Below are positions 37,336-48,500 of a stretch of 64,000 nucleotides of DNA, piece after piece. The notes beneath the pieces are model-generated. The model did not search any database. It was not told where the DNA came from and saw nothing but the letters and a program-made list of their open reading frames with translations. Source of the stretch: Mesorhizobium huakuii (GTDB taxonomy: Bacteria; Pseudomonadota; Alphaproteobacteria; Rhizobiales; Rhizobiaceae); the NCBI RefSeq assembly GCF_014189455.1, contig NZ_CP050299.1:248001-312000 (forward strand). The letters are read 5' to 3'. A program made the position numbers and the translations under genes. The first letter of the stretch is position 1. Every line of letters begins with the position of its first letter.

Positions 37336-38730
37336 TCAAGAGGGGGGGTCCTTGGGCTTCTTGCGCGCCAGATAGTCTATGATTGCGTTGAAGTTGATGC
37401 CAAAGCCGAGGAAGTTCGGCTGCAGCAGGAGGAAACTCGAGGCCGCCACAACGCCGTTCGGCGCGTCGGAATTGGCAGTCGCTTTGCCTGCAAGAGCATC
37501 CGCCACGCTTACCATCAGTTTGAGGCGCCGCTCGTTGAAGATCGGCTCGGATCGGGAAAGGTTCTGGAGTAGGTCCTTTGCGGCTTCGAGCCGTTCCTTC
37601 TTTCCAGATGAAATTGCGATGGTTGCGTAGCCGAAAACGAAGTCATCGAACTCGCGACGCTCTAGGGTCGTTCGGTCGACGGTGTCGATTTCCGACGCCG
37701 CACGCTCTGCGCCGGAGAGGTGAAGAAGGCATTCAGCAAGGTGTACCGTGTGTAGGCCTGGGCCGCGGAGGGCTATGCCATCGCGATAGGTTCGCTCAGC
37801 CAGCTCCCACTCCCCTGCATAGCGATAACTGTCTCCCATTTCGCCAAGGATTGCGGCCTTGCCGCGGTCGGTCCAGTTGTCCTCAGCTAGCAAGGCCTGG
37901 AACTGCGTGGCGGACTGTTTCAGAAGCTTGGAGTCGCGCTTGAGCGAGCCGAGTAATTGCAGGAGCGAACCGAAGAGATGCCGCTCATGGCCCTCGAGCG
38001 GGTCGCTGTCTTCAGTGCTCCGAACCATTTCGACGACCTCGAACAGTTGCTCCTCAGCTGTTTTCGTGTCGCCAATCAGATAGTATTGGATCGCCTTGCC
38101 TTGACGGTATTGCAGCTGGTTGCGGCGTTCCTGGCCGAGCTGGAGAATGCGATCCAGGATCGCAATTCGATCTGCAAATGACTGGCTGTCGAACTGCAGA
38201 TCAACGAAGAGGTGGAGGATGTCCAGGTCGCTCTCGTCCTTCGTGATTGGCTCCAGCTTCGCTAGCTCACGGCGGGCTTCGGTGCGGTCGCCTTCTGGAG
38301 AAAGATGGTGGACGGCGCGGTAATATGTGATTTTTCGGTGCCACCAAGTGTGTTGAATATTCTCACGCAAATGGTTGAGCGCTGCCGGCCAGTCGTTCCA
38401 CTTGCCCAGCCGATAGTAGAGAGCCGAGAGGCGCCCCACATAGTCTCCAAGGGCATTGACATCGATCCGCAGCAGCTTCAACGCCATGCCAGCTCTGGCA
38501 ATGACTGGCGCCGTGTGCGATCTGTGCCAGATCGTATACTGCGTTACGTCAGCTCGTGCGGCGAGCAGCGCTCGTTCTTGCTGGCGGTCCTTCAATGCCT
38601 TGAAATAGGCCTTACCAATATCGAAGCCAGGTAGGCGGCGACGGCAACAATCCTTGAATTTCTTCTCCGAGGCGCATGGACAAGGTTCGCTCCACTTCGG
38701 CTTCCATGCTGGGTATAGTCGCTTTGTCAT
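37336..38730 (-). CDS. SEC-C zinc motif protein with TPR-like repeats
   Basis: A protein of about 464 aa. Near the N-terminus WSEPCPCASEKKFKDCC is a SEC-C metal-binding motif like that at the end of SecA, here used as an adaptor. The rest is helical and TPR-like, for example YLIGDTKTAEEQLFEVVEMV and GEMGDSYRYAGEWELAERTY. ATG 38730 (MTKRLYPAWKPKW) has GAAGG upstream; ATG 38766 adds 12 residues. It could be a protein-interaction module; no catalytic motif is visible. It precedes the SMC-S24 gene on the same strand with a 270-bp gap containing a GGGGGCACCCCC hairpin near 37201-37216, so it is probably a separate unit. Confidence 0.75.
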   Translation of the reverse strand: MTKRLYPAWKPKWSEPCPCASEKKFKDCCRRRLPGFDIGKAYFKALKDRQQERALLAARADVTQYTIWHRSHTAPVIARAGMALKLLRIDVNALGDYVGRLSALYYRLGKWNDWPAALNHLRENIQHTWWHRKITYYRAVHHLSPEGDRTEARRELAKLEPITKDESDLDILHLFVDLQFDSQSFADRIAILDRILQLGQERRNQLQYRQGKAIQYYLIGDTKTAEEQLFEVVEMVRSTEDSDPLEGHERHLFGSLLQLLGSLKRDSKLLKQSATQFQALLAEDNWTDRGKAAILGEMGDSYRYAGEWELAERTYRDGIALRGPGLHTVHLAECLLHLSGAERAASEIDTVDRTTLERREFDDFVFGYATIAISSGKKERLEAAKDLLQNLSRSEPIFNERRLKLMVSVADALAGKATANSDAPNGVVAASSFLLLQPNFLGFGINFNAIIDYLARKKPKDPPS

Positions 38731-38766
38731 CGATCGGCCTTCATTATTTGCCTCGTTGATGGCCAT

Positions 38767-39292
38767 AAGCTTGATGGACGAAAGAAAGAACCGCTAGGTC
38801 CCAAGCGAGTACCTGAACTTTTGACCTAAGAATAGCGAGACCTTTGTCGCTGCGAATGGCGAGTCCCAACGACAGAAATGAGGTGCATGACAGCCCCGTC
38901 TGCAGGCTCAAGCGGCATCACGATCAGATCTCAGTTCCCTCAGCGAGGGTGAACGCATCTTCGACGTCCACGCCCAAACGAATTCTAACGGAACGGCTTT
39001 CAATGCAATGTGACCCGCACGCGCGGAAGGATCGTCGCACTCCGGGCTGAAATGAAATGCTTCAACGCCGATTGGCCTAGACGGATCTCTTCACCCACCT
39101 ATCGATCTTCAGCGAACCGCCGAAGTGCGTATTTCAATGAACTCACTTCGCGATTTCCACTAGAATGAGAATCTCAGGTAATCTTAACTAGCTCCCTCCC
39201 ATTGACACGTCCCTTTATCAAGAAGACACGTCTTGGCAACTCTCGTGTAGCCGTCGTCTTGTTCGACCTGCCCACCAGCATAAAGGCATACC
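38767..39292. other. Divergent intergenic region
   Basis: Separates the SEC-C gene (minus) from the Hsp70-McrB gene (plus) and must carry both promoters. Only short unconvincing frames occur. I see no repeat or RNA gene. Confidence 0.5.
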
Positions 39293-42200
39293 ATGTCGGA
39301 AAGCGCGTTTCGATTTCTGCTGCAAAAGGACGCGCAGCCGTTTTGTCCGTCGACATGCTTTATCGTCGCAGATCCGGAGATCAACGATCGCAAGGTTTGG
39401 ACACTAGAATTGGAGCGCCCCAAAGACGCTGAGTGGGTCTTGCAGATAGATGACATGAAAGATTGGATGCTGCACGGCAAAAAGGCAGTGCGGCAGATGT
39501 TCTACGACACGCAGAACCCGCGCACCCCCTTCCGGGAACTGGACCGCGACGAGGTCTTCCGCGAATATCTTCGGAAAATCCTTGAGAAGCTGCCACCGGA
39601 GTATCAACAACGTCGAAAGTACGCGTTGATGCCGTCGATCGCCGAAGACAAGACGCGCATTCGGTATAAGGAAGCAGTCGAAGCGGCAATACCGGGTGTC
39701 ACAATCATCCCGGAACCCGAGATGGTGGCCGAGTATTTCCGCCTGTTGAAGCGCACTCTGAAGCTCGAGACTGGAGCGAACAACGTCATCCTCGTGATCG
39801 ATGTGGGCGCCTCGACAGCGAACATGACGTTAGTCCTCAGTCGACGCGACGGAACCATCGTCGATATCGATTTGAAAGGCGATCAGCGTGATCTGCGCAT
39901 CCGAGCGCTCCGCGGAGACAGCGTCGCAAACGCCGGTAGGTGGGTCGATTCGCATCTCGCCGAGGTGTTAGGTGTTTCTGAGTCGCTAATGGACAAAGAC
40001 CGCGAAAATCGTGACCGGGTCCTTAGAGCAATAGAACATGCAAAGGTAAAAGCGAGCGAGACAGGAAGAGACGTCCTTGTCGAGATACCGTCGGCCGGAG
40101 CACCCATCTCCATCAGCCAAGCAACGTTGAAGTCAGCGTCAAAGACCCTGGCGGAATCGCTACGACCGCTTTTCGAGAATTTGTGCGAGCGTCTATACGA
40201 CAATCAAACGTCGAGCGACGACGCGAAACGAAAAAGCGCGCCTCGTCTAAGCGAACGCCAAGTGACCTCTGCCGGCGAAGCATACCGTCTCATCGACGGC
40301 GTCTTGCTGGCGGGAGGAACGAGCCTTCTCCCGGGGTTCGAGGAAGCAATGCTCGCCTCGTTCTTCCCCGGGGAACACCGGCCGTCGGTGCTTCGCGTAG
40401 GCAGTTCCTTCGCGGTCGCGGCCGCCGCCGGTGGCCTTGCACACATTCTCCACAACTACGACCCGCCCCGGCTCCGTGAGCCGGATGGTCAAGGCGGAAA
40501 TGTCTTGAGGCCTGCATTGGAATCGACGCTCTCGTACCCCCTGATCTTGGGAATTAAGCAGCCGGCGGAGCTCGAGCAGCAGGTAAGTGTGCTGGATCCC
40601 AACGACCCGTTCTTCGATGATGGAGGTATACGGCCTATTGAGAACCTGCCTTCGCTCGCGACAGGGGCGCGTCCGAAGATGCGGTTGGTTCCCGGTGGAG
40701 CGGCGGGTGTAGCGGCGCGCCGAGGGCGCAAGTTCAAAGCGATGGAGGTCCGCCAGTCCCCAGGAAAGATGCAAATCGAGTGGGATGCCGTAAAGCAGAG
40801 GGCGACCGTTCATTCCGATCAGGTGAACCATACCCGGTCAACGCTATGGATCGACGCTAACATTCTCCGGAAGCGTCAAGAAGAGGCGCTGAACCCTTTC
40901 GATGGTCCCGTGCCTCCTGGTGCGTTGGCGGTCGACGCAGCGGAAGACGTCATTCTCGATCTCGGCATGTCCAAAATCGTCGCATTGACGGCGGATCGTG
41001 GCTGGGTGTCCGCAGAGGAATTGGAACGCCTTGTGCAAGATGGACTCGATGAAGCGCAATTAAGCCCGCATTCCGGAAGACCAGATGAGACAGTAGAAGA
41101 GACGGTTGTCAGGGATGGTGCAGGCCCGAGGATGTCGGACTTGCCCGCCGACCAGTCATCTCATGCAGAAAGTTTGGATCAGACATCCATACCGGCGGCC
41201 ACAGTCGGCGTGGAGCACGTCACCTATGAATCCAACGGGAAAGGTGCTGGAAGTCTCGGGGATGGCGGTAGGTCGATCGAACCCGTTGCCGTCGAAATCC
41301 TCGTGCCGACGGATTTCGCACGAGACGAAAGTTTCACTTGGGGCACGCGGATATCGGACGCGCAATTCTCCAACGCCCTTGAATCTCTCAGAGACGTTTT
41401 GAAGGGCGCCGCACCGCACCTAAATTTCGATGACATCGTCGTAACGCTACTCGCGCTCGCAGTACGCCCGGTTGTGCTGCTTGCAGGCCCACCTGGCTGC
41501 GGCAAGACCACGTTAGTTCGCACAATGGCTCGCATCCTTGGGGTGGAGACTGGCAAGACCTTCCATGAAATCGCCGTCCAAGCGCACTGGGATAGCGATA
41601 GCGTCCTTTTCGATAAGAACGGTCTGCTGTTTAATCTGTTAGGAGATCAAGCTCTTTCCCATATCGTCCTGTTCGACGAATTCAACCTCACCCGGCCAGA
41701 ATACTATCTATCGCGCTTGTTCCATGCGTTAGACGGCGGCAAAGGCGTGATCGCACCTGACATGAAGATTGCGCCGTGTCGGGTGCTTGGCACGATGAAC
41801 ATCGATGACTCTTCGCGCCCACCGTCGCCGAAAGTGATCGACCGTTGCTTCCTTGTCGAATTGGCGCAGGTCCCATGGGACGTTGAGCGACCTGTCTGCC
41901 TGCCCGACTTCAGTACGATCCATCCTCTCCCGGGGCTCCCGCACGTGCCTGCCGATGATGCAAGTAGCGACGAGCGTATCGACTCGGTTCTGAAGGCTCT
42001 TCACGTCGCGGTCGCCGAAAACGACCTTCGGCACGACCTGCTTCCTTCCAGACGAGCGCTCGCGGACATCAAAGCGCTGCTCGGCCTCTACCACAGATTG
42101 GATCTGCAGGGCAGGGACCTTCTTAACCGAGATGATTTAGTGGATCGCGTTCTGGCAAGCCGTATATTAATAAAGTTATCAGGAGCCTTCGATCAAATCC

Positions 42201-42322
42201 AGCCGGCTCTCGACGCCTTGGACAAGGCTGTCGATGGCATGGAAGAATTGCAGCGGACACGTCGACGTCTGAAATTGGCACGGCAGCAATCCCGCCTCGG
42301 ATTCGTTTCTCCGTGGCATTAG
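39293..42322 (+). CDS. Hsp70/actin-like domain fused to a McrB-like AAA+ ATPase
   Basis: A 1009-aa protein. Residues about 20-380 match the Hsp70/actin ATPase fold: VILVIDVGASTANMTLVLS near 165 (phosphate-2 loop), DGVLLAGGTSLLPGFEEAM near 337-355 (adenosine loop) and SFAVAAAAGGLAHIL. The usual phosphate-1 strand (DLGTT) is not visible at the N-terminus. After a linker (about 450-670), residues 690-1000 form a McrB/MoxR-type AAA+ domain: Walker A LLAGPPGCGKTTLVRTMA near 731, Walker B VLFDEFNLTRPEYYLSR near 790, sensor RVLGTMNIDDSSRPPSPKV and RCFLVEL. ATG 39293 follows AAAGG and an in-frame TAA at 39281. It overlaps the nuclease gene by 10 bp. The fusion is unfamiliar to me. Confidence 0.8.
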   Translation: MSESAFRFLLQKDAQPFCPSTCFIVADPEINDRKVWTLELERPKDAEWVLQIDDMKDWMLHGKKAVRQMFYDTQNPRTPFRELDRDEVFREYLRKILEKLPPEYQQRRKYALMPSIAEDKTRIRYKEAVEAAIPGVTIIPEPEMVAEYFRLLKRTLKLETGANNVILVIDVGASTANMTLVLSRRDGTIVDIDLKGDQRDLRIRALRGDSVANAGRWVDSHLAEVLGVSESLMDKDRENRDRVLRAIEHAKVKASETGRDVLVEIPSAGAPISISQATLKSASKTLAESLRPLFENLCERLYDNQTSSDDAKRKSAPRLSERQVTSAGEAYRLIDGVLLAGGTSLLPGFEEAMLASFFPGEHRPSVLRVGSSFAVAAAAGGLAHILHNYDPPRLREPDGQGGNVLRPALESTLSYPLILGIKQPAELEQQVSVLDPNDPFFDDGGIRPIENLPSLATGARPKMRLVPGGAAGVAARRGRKFKAMEVRQSPGKMQIEWDAVKQRATVHSDQVNHTRSTLWIDANILRKRQEEALNPFDGPVPPGALAVDAAEDVILDLGMSKIVALTADRGWVSAEELERLVQDGLDEAQLSPHSGRPDETVEETVVRDGAGPRMSDLPADQSSHAESLDQTSIPAATVGVEHVTYESNGKGAGSLGDGGRSIEPVAVEILVPTDFARDESFTWGTRISDAQFSNALESLRDVLKGAAPHLNFDDIVVTLLALAVRPVVLLAGPPGCGKTTLVRTMARILGVETGKTFHEIAVQAHWDSDSVLFDKNGLLFNLLGDQALSHIVLFDEFNLTRPEYYLSRLFHALDGGKGVIAPDMKIAPCRVLGTMNIDDSSRPPSPKVIDRCFLVELAQVPWDVERPVCLPDFSTIHPLPGLPHVPADDASSDERIDSVLKALHVAVAENDLRHDLLPSRRALADIKALLGLYHRLDLQGRDLLNRDDLVDRVLASRILIKLSGAFDQIQPALDALDKAVDGMEELQRTRRRLKLARQQSRLGFVSPWH

Positions 42323-43903
42323 CAAAGTCCGAGATAGAATTCGCGCGTGTGATGGGCGACGACGGCGTCGCCGTCCAATATCCATGGGATCCGCATGCCT
42401 GGTACATCATACGCGACGACTGCCCATATCTAGATCTGCTTGTCAGAGGTTTTCCCGCCCAGGCCAAAGAGGGTCCGAAGCTCGAAGCCCTTGCTGAGGT
42501 GGCACCGGAAGGAAGGTCGTGGCAGCGTTGGGATTTGGGAGCAGAGCTAGCCCGCAATCGCCGCTTTGGTGAAGTCATTTTGCATTTGAAAGTCCCCAAG
42601 AACTACACGCTGCGTTGCTACGTCATCCCGACTTTGTTGTTCGGCTACCGCGATGTAGTCGCCATGATTGAGGACATTGAGTCCGAGCTGGACGTCTCTG
42701 CTACCTGGGATGTGATCACCGAGCGCCCGGACCGATCATGGAGCCGGCGACGCAACAGTGGTGGATATACAACCCCCACGGAACTGGTCCAGTTGGTCAA
42801 CGACGAGCTGCGATCTGCACGCTCGATACGACGCGATCCGTTTGAAGAGTTGGGCCCTCGCTCCAAGCGCGACGTGCCGTTACCCGAGAATGCGATCGTC
42901 TCTCACTGGGCAATGCTCAGACACCGCCATCTCCAGCAATCCGCCGATTTGGTAGCAAAGGAGCTTCGATTGTTGAGGGAGAGAGCCGCAAGGAAGAATC
43001 CGGACGCGCGGCAAAAGAAGATCAATGATGAGATTGGCCGGCTTGAAAAGCTTGGCCTCAGTATGACGGAATTACGAGGTGTCATTTCCCTTCTCGGGAA
43101 TGATATTGAATTGCTGACTAGTATAGATTTAGCCCCGGTATTCCAACGGGATCATCGTTTGCGCCAACTTCTTCGAGCATTCGCCCCCCGCGTTTCCGAG
43201 GCACTTTCCGAAGTCGAGTCCTCAAGGTCTTCATATCCCCCAGTCTATATGAACACCCTATGGGAACTCTGGGGAGCCGTGTGGCTGGCCAAAGAATTTC
43301 GAAGCTTGGGCTTTACCGGCACGTGCTTCGCGGATCCGGTCGACATGCTGAAATCTTGTTCATGGCAGTTCCAGAGGGGCGAGGTCGTTTTGGAGCTGGA
43401 TTATGAAGCGGAGGCTGCTTTGATTGACTACGAGCGAATTCCGCCGGTCCATGATCGGGGAATGCCCGCTTTGGAGTGGGCTGCCCTCAACCAGAAATTC
43501 GACGAGGATCGTCCCTATTTCGGTTCAGGTCTTCGATGTTCGCCAGACTATTTGATCAGGATCACCTCGCCCGCGGGGGCGATTCCTGATGGTCGGGGAC
43601 GCCTGCCTGGCGAGCCCTAAGCACCATGGAACGCCGCCGGACAGACTCGACACCAAACCCTACACGGTGGAGCATTACAGGCGCACCATAGCGTGGGCTG
43701 CAGCAGACCAGGTGGTCAGATGCCATCCGCTCGGCGGCTTTGTGCTGTTTCCCCCGCCGGCGGCAAAGTGGAGCTATCTTCAGCAACTCCCGGAAGCGTC
43801 CGACTGCAGTCTCCTGTGTCCGCACCCTCTAGAGCAGAATGAGGCAGGCGCACGGCTGGCCAATCTCATCTCTATAATATCGCCCGAGATCCGCCAATCA
43901 TGA
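42313..43903 (+). pseudogene. McrC/DUF2357-like PD-(D/E)XK nuclease, frameshifted near its end
   Basis: The first 420 codons (GTG 42313) resemble McrC-like partners: ILHLKVPKNYTLRCYVIPTL, HWAMLRHRHLQQSADLVAKE, and the nuclease entry TLWELWGAVWLAKEFRSLGF with VVLELDYEAEA and CSPDYLIRITSPAGAI. Here the frame ends with RGRLPGEP at 43620, but the overlapping frame from about 43586 continues the fold: LMVGDACLASPKHHG (the D...K part of the PD-(D/E)XK site) to a stop at 43903. One extra C near 43584-43587 (ATTCCTGATG) explains this. Intact, it would be about 530 aa. It is coupled to the Hsp70-McrB gene, as McrC is to McrB. If the frameshift is real, the nuclease lacks its catalytic lysine. Confidence 0.75.
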
Positions 43904-44164
43904 AAGATTGCAGCACAGACTGCCTGTACTGACTGGCGATGGCCATGAATTTCGGCACGCCCGCTACAATCACCCCGGAGAACCCCCTCGGCACAGCAGG
44001 TCCCAGCAGAGTACGCCGGGCAATATGAAGTTGGAGATGGGCGCTAAGGGAGCCAGAACGAGCTTATTTACTGCGTGAATGTCGATTGGTGCCGATCCTT
44101 GTTTCCAGGACTGAATCACGATTACCTTGGGAAGGTTTGAGTCGCATCGGACGCAGGACACAAA

Positions 44165-45001
44165 ATGTCATGCCACGGCAAAAAACAAAAAGAGAACGTG
44201 ACCTACCGCATTTTCGGATTGCAATCGATCGAGGAATTATCGGTGAAGAACTCTGGAGTTCCTGATGCGCCCGACTATCTCGTTCCACTCACACGAAAGA
44301 CGAACGACGGCACGACATACTATCGGCGTCCGGAACTCGAGGCAGAGATCCGCCGGGCTCTGCTTCGCCCCATGCAGGAGCTGGTGTCTGGCTCAACACC
44401 TGCCTCCGACGAATGCCTGCTCTATTTCCTTCGCAACTTCCAGCCTAATGGCGGTCGCAGTCCTACGTACGAGTCCATCCTGCTCGAATTTCTCAAAAGG
44501 GTGGATCAGCGAGCCATCAAGCGGACAGGCGGAATCCACTCCGAACGACGCACGGAAATACGGGGCGATCTGCGGGTGTGGTTCATTGATAAGATCGCAA
44601 ATCAGAATGACCTGCTCGACGTCTTTGAATTTGCCTTCAACCGCGCCATCAAGGGCAAGATCATCGACGCTATACGCCGCTATCAGGCCCGTGATGCAGC
44701 CGAGATTCCAGCGTCGGTGTTCTCTTCAGATGACGACGACGGAGATGACGACGGCAGCGAGGCGATTGCCGCGCGGTCGAACCTGCATCGGCGCACACAC
44801 GCTGAGACGATGCTCGAACTGCGTGACGCACTTGACCAGCTTTCGGACAAAGAACGTCGCGCCCTTTTGGCAACGGAATATCTTAAGGTCGACCAGAAGG
44901 AGGCCGGTAGAATGCTTGGGGTTTCCGCTCGTCGAATACGACAGCTTCTCGAAAGTGCCTACGACAAGCTTGAGACGATGAAGAAGGGAGCTGAAGAGTG
45001 A
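44165..45001 (+). CDS. Sigma-factor-like DNA-binding protein
   Basis: A 278-aa protein. The C-terminal third is a sigma-70 region 4-type helix-turn-helix: LRDALDQLSDKERRALLATE followed by KEAGRMLGVSARRIRQLLES. The middle (about 95-180, VFEFAFNRAIKGKIIDAIRR) could be a divergent region 2. An acidic stretch, SSDDDDGDDDGS, separates them. It overlaps the next gene by 4 bp (GTGA), so it is the first gene of the string through 51552 and may regulate it. It could also be a non-sigma HTH regulator. Confidence 0.7.
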   Translation: MSCHGKKQKENVTYRIFGLQSIEELSVKNSGVPDAPDYLVPLTRKTNDGTTYYRRPELEAEIRRALLRPMQELVSGSTPASDECLLYFLRNFQPNGGRSPTYESILLEFLKRVDQRAIKRTGGIHSERRTEIRGDLRVWFIDKIANQNDLLDVFEFAFNRAIKGKIIDAIRRYQARDAAEIPASVFSSDDDDGDDDGSEAIAARSNLHRRTHAETMLELRDALDQLSDKERRALLATEYLKVDQKEAGRMLGVSARRIRQLLESAYDKLETMKKGAEE

Positions 45002-45552
45002 GCCAGCCCGCCCCCGACCTCTCCGAACTATTGACTGAACTCGCTGCGACGACCGATCTGTCGGCCGAGGCCGTCGCCCACGCGATCGAAGCCTATCCAG
45101 CGCATCGCGAAGAAATCCTTCGCTTCGCCATAGAATGGCATGCCGGCGCTGAAAGCGACGACTCCAATGTTCCGCCGCTACCAGGCCCTGATCTTTCTGC
45201 TTTTGGCTTGGAACCAATCATCGATCCGTTCGCCGGCAGGACCGGCGCCGAACTCAATGCAGCGGCCGCGGCGTGTGACATTCCGGTTTCGATCCTGATC
45301 AAGCTTGAGCAACGATCGATCGAAGTCGGCACCGTCCCTCTGCTTTTATTGCGCAGTCTCTCGGCTTTTCTGGGCACACAACTCAATAACCTTCTTGGCT
45401 TCTTGTCACTCGATCCGACGTTGTCCACATCGGCGAGCTATCGATCGGACAAGCCGCCGGAGGTGGCGCCAAGAGTGTCATTCGCCTCGGCGATCCGCTC
45501 GACGAAAATGGATGAGGGTCAACGCGCTCGCTGGCTGGCTCTTATCGAATAA
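44998..45552 (+). CDS. HTH-like protein upstream of the IrrE-helicase fusion
   Basis: A 184-aa protein. Residues about 85-145 (GAELNAAAAACDIPVSILIK, then VPLLLLRSLSAFLGTQLNNL) look like an XRE-type helix-turn-helix, and the N-terminal part has acidic helices. An XRE-like regulator directly before an ImmA/IrrE peptidase gene is the usual arrangement, in which the peptidase cleaves the regulator on a signal. GTG 44998 overlaps the previous stop and only 6 bp separate it from the next start. Assignment to XRE is by position and pattern, not by a strong motif. Confidence 0.6.
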   Translation: MSQPAPDLSELLTELAATTDLSAEAVAHAIEAYPAHREEILRFAIEWHAGAESDDSNVPPLPGPDLSAFGLEPIIDPFAGRTGAELNAAAAACDIPVSILIKLEQRSIEVGTVPLLLLRSLSAFLGTQLNNLLGFLSLDPTLSTSASYRSDKPPEVAPRVSFASAIRSTKMDEGQRARWLALIE

Positions 45553-45558
45553 CGCGCC

Positions 45559-48500
45559 ATGGAAAACTTCAGCCTTATCCGCCTAGCCGCGAACGAACTA
45601 AGGGAAGCAATCGATCACGGCCTGGCTGAATTGCGGGCCGGCGCGATCGTCGAACGTGCGCTGGCCAAGCGGAGCCTGAAGCTTGAGGAGCTGCATGTCG
45701 GAGACGCGACGCTCGCCGGATGCCTCGGTGTCTTCAATCGGAAGTATGGTCACGTATTTGTGCAAGAGGATCTCGAGCCTCCCACTAAGCTTGAGGTGAT
45801 CGCTCATGAGATCGGGCATGAAGTCGTTCACAACGGCGACGTGGCTATGGTTCGCAAGGACTATGGTTCACCCGGGCCGGGCGATCCGGTTTTGCGGGTC
45901 GAAGCCTATGGCGTGAAGGAGCGTCGCGAGGCCCAGGCGAACGTTTTTGCCCGTGAGCTCCTGCTGCCGAGGGCTCTCGCCCGCCGGCTCTTCCTAGGCG
46001 GAATGCGCGCTAGGGCAATCGCCGAACAAACAGGTCTCAATCTTGCGCTCGTGTTTCAGCAGCTGACCGATGCATTACTTCTGCCCGAACCACGTCCACC
46101 CGCGCCCGCACGTCCTGACAAGTTTAGGAAGCTCGACGACTCGCAGAAGTATGCTGCCGACTTCCGTGGTAAGGCTTTATTGCTCGAGGCTGGACCAGGC
46201 ACCGGCAAGACCCGAACTCTGGTCGAAAGGATCGTTCAGCTCATTCAGAGCGCGGAAGCTGCGCCTTCGGAGATTCTGGCGCTGACCTTCTCGAATAAGG
46301 CCGCAGGGGAACTCATCGATCGCGTAGGCAAGGCAGTGGGGAGCCCTGCAGCTAACATCTGGACCAGCACCTTCCATGCCTTCGGTCTTGAGCTGCTGCG
46401 CAAGCACCACATTTTGTTCGGTCTCTCGCAGGATCCGCCTCTTGTCGATGGCAGCCGTGCCATCGACATGCTTGAAGAGGCATTGCCGACGCTCCCCATT
46501 TTCTATCACCAGAACCTGTTTGAGCCAGCGCTCGCCCTTCGGGAAATCCTCAAGGCAATCTATCGCGCAAAGGACGAACTAGTCGGCTGGCAGGCCTACA
46601 CCAACCTCGCTGGCGCCATGGCCGAACGCGCCGACCCAAGCGATGAACAGGCGGTGATCGCAGCGGCAAAAGCCAAGGAAGTGGCGCTGGTCTATCGTCA
46701 CTACCAGGAGCGCCTACAAGAGCTCAAACAGGTCGACTATGGCGACCTCATCATGCTGCCGGCACTACGCCTGCGGGATGACGCGGACTTTCGGGCGAAG
46801 CTTCAAGCCCAGTATCGATGGATCCACGTCGACGAATATCAGGACATCAACCGGGCCAGCGCGGTTCTGATCAAGGGGTTGGCCGGTGACGGCCGGCAAC
46901 TGTGGGTCGTCGGCGATGCGCGGCAGTCGATCTACCGCTTTCGTGGCGCCTCCGTCCGCAATGTGGCGCGGTTCGGTGAGGACTATCCCGACCACGAGAA
47001 GGCGCCGCTCAGGGTCAACTACCGATCGACGAAAAGGATCATCGACACCTTCACCGGCTTCAGCCGGACCATGAAGGTCTCCGACTTTTCGTTGCCGCTC
47101 AACCTGGATCCCGATCAAGATGTACTTGGCGAAGCGCCTTCGCTTAGCGTCGCCAGCGACGCCGACGACGAGTATTCACGCCTCACCGCCAGCCTCCGGG
47201 AACTCGAAAAGGGCGGCATGCCGCTCCGGACTCAGGCTGTGCTCGCGCGCAGCAATGGTACGCTTGCCCGCGTAGGAGAGGAACTCGAGGCTCGCAACAT
47301 CCCTATCCTTTATCTCGGGCCATTATTCGATCGCCCGGAAGTCAGGGACCTTCTCTCTCTTCTATCCCTCTTGGCCAGCTCCGGCTCGACGCTCATGAGG
47401 GTTGCCGGGTTCCAGCAGTATAAGGTGAGCACATCGGATATCGTCAAAGTTCTGTCGGTCGCGAAGGCCCTCGAGATCCGAACGATAGCGATGCTGGCGA
47501 GACTGGAAGAGGTCGTTGGCCTATCGGTCGAGGGACGTGCCGGGTTGGCCTTGATTGCAACGCATCTCTTGGGCCTTACGGAAGGAAGCACACCTTGGTT
47601 CGTGCTCATGGAATACCTCTTTGAGCGCAGCAACTATGTCGTGGGTCTGCTTCAGGGCAATACGCCCTCTGCCGATATGCGCCGTGTCGCCGTTCGACAA
47701 CTGGTAGAGGCTCTTCGCTCGATGCCAAAGGGCGGGACGGGTCGCCGGTCGCCGATCGCCCGGGGGCTGGCGCGCATCCGTCACATGGTCCTGCTGGCCG
47801 ACGAGCGAGAGTTGCGCCGTCTGCCCGACGAGCTTTCGGACGTCGATGGCGTCCATCTGCTTACCGTGCACGCGAGCAAAGGTCTCGAATTCGAGGCCGT
47901 GCATCTGCCAGGCCTCAAGAAGGGCGCTTTCCCCGCACCCAATCGCGCGGACAGGTGTCCATCACCTGACGGTCTCGTCGCCAACCCGATCGAGCCAGAC
48001 GCGCATGAGGCTGAGGAAGAGTGCCTGTTCTTCGTCGCCATGTCTCGGGCGCGGGCAATTCTCCGCTTCTATCGGCCAGCTACCAGCAACGGCAAGAACG
48101 CCAATCCCTCGACCTATCTCGAGAAACTGCACATTGGCTCGCTGACGACGGCGCAGATCACGCGGTCGGTGCCCAAGCCGATCTTCACCCCACTCAACGA
48201 GCCTCCCGCCCCAACGCTAACTGCTCGCGACATAGAGGACTACGAACGGTGCCCTCGTCGCTTCTACTACGAGCGCGTGGTGGGCATGCGCGGCGACGCG
48301 GTCGAGAGCACGTATCGCGCGGCGCATCGATGCCTGCTGCAAGTGATCGAGGCTGCGAGAGAGTCATCAACGCCGCTCTCGGAAGACGCGATCACCGAGA
48401 TTTTTGAAAACGCTTGGGCGGAAAGCGGCCTGGTCGATCACCTCTATGAGCAACCCTATCGCGACCTGACCCAGACCATGCTGTCCTCGTTGCGGCCCCT

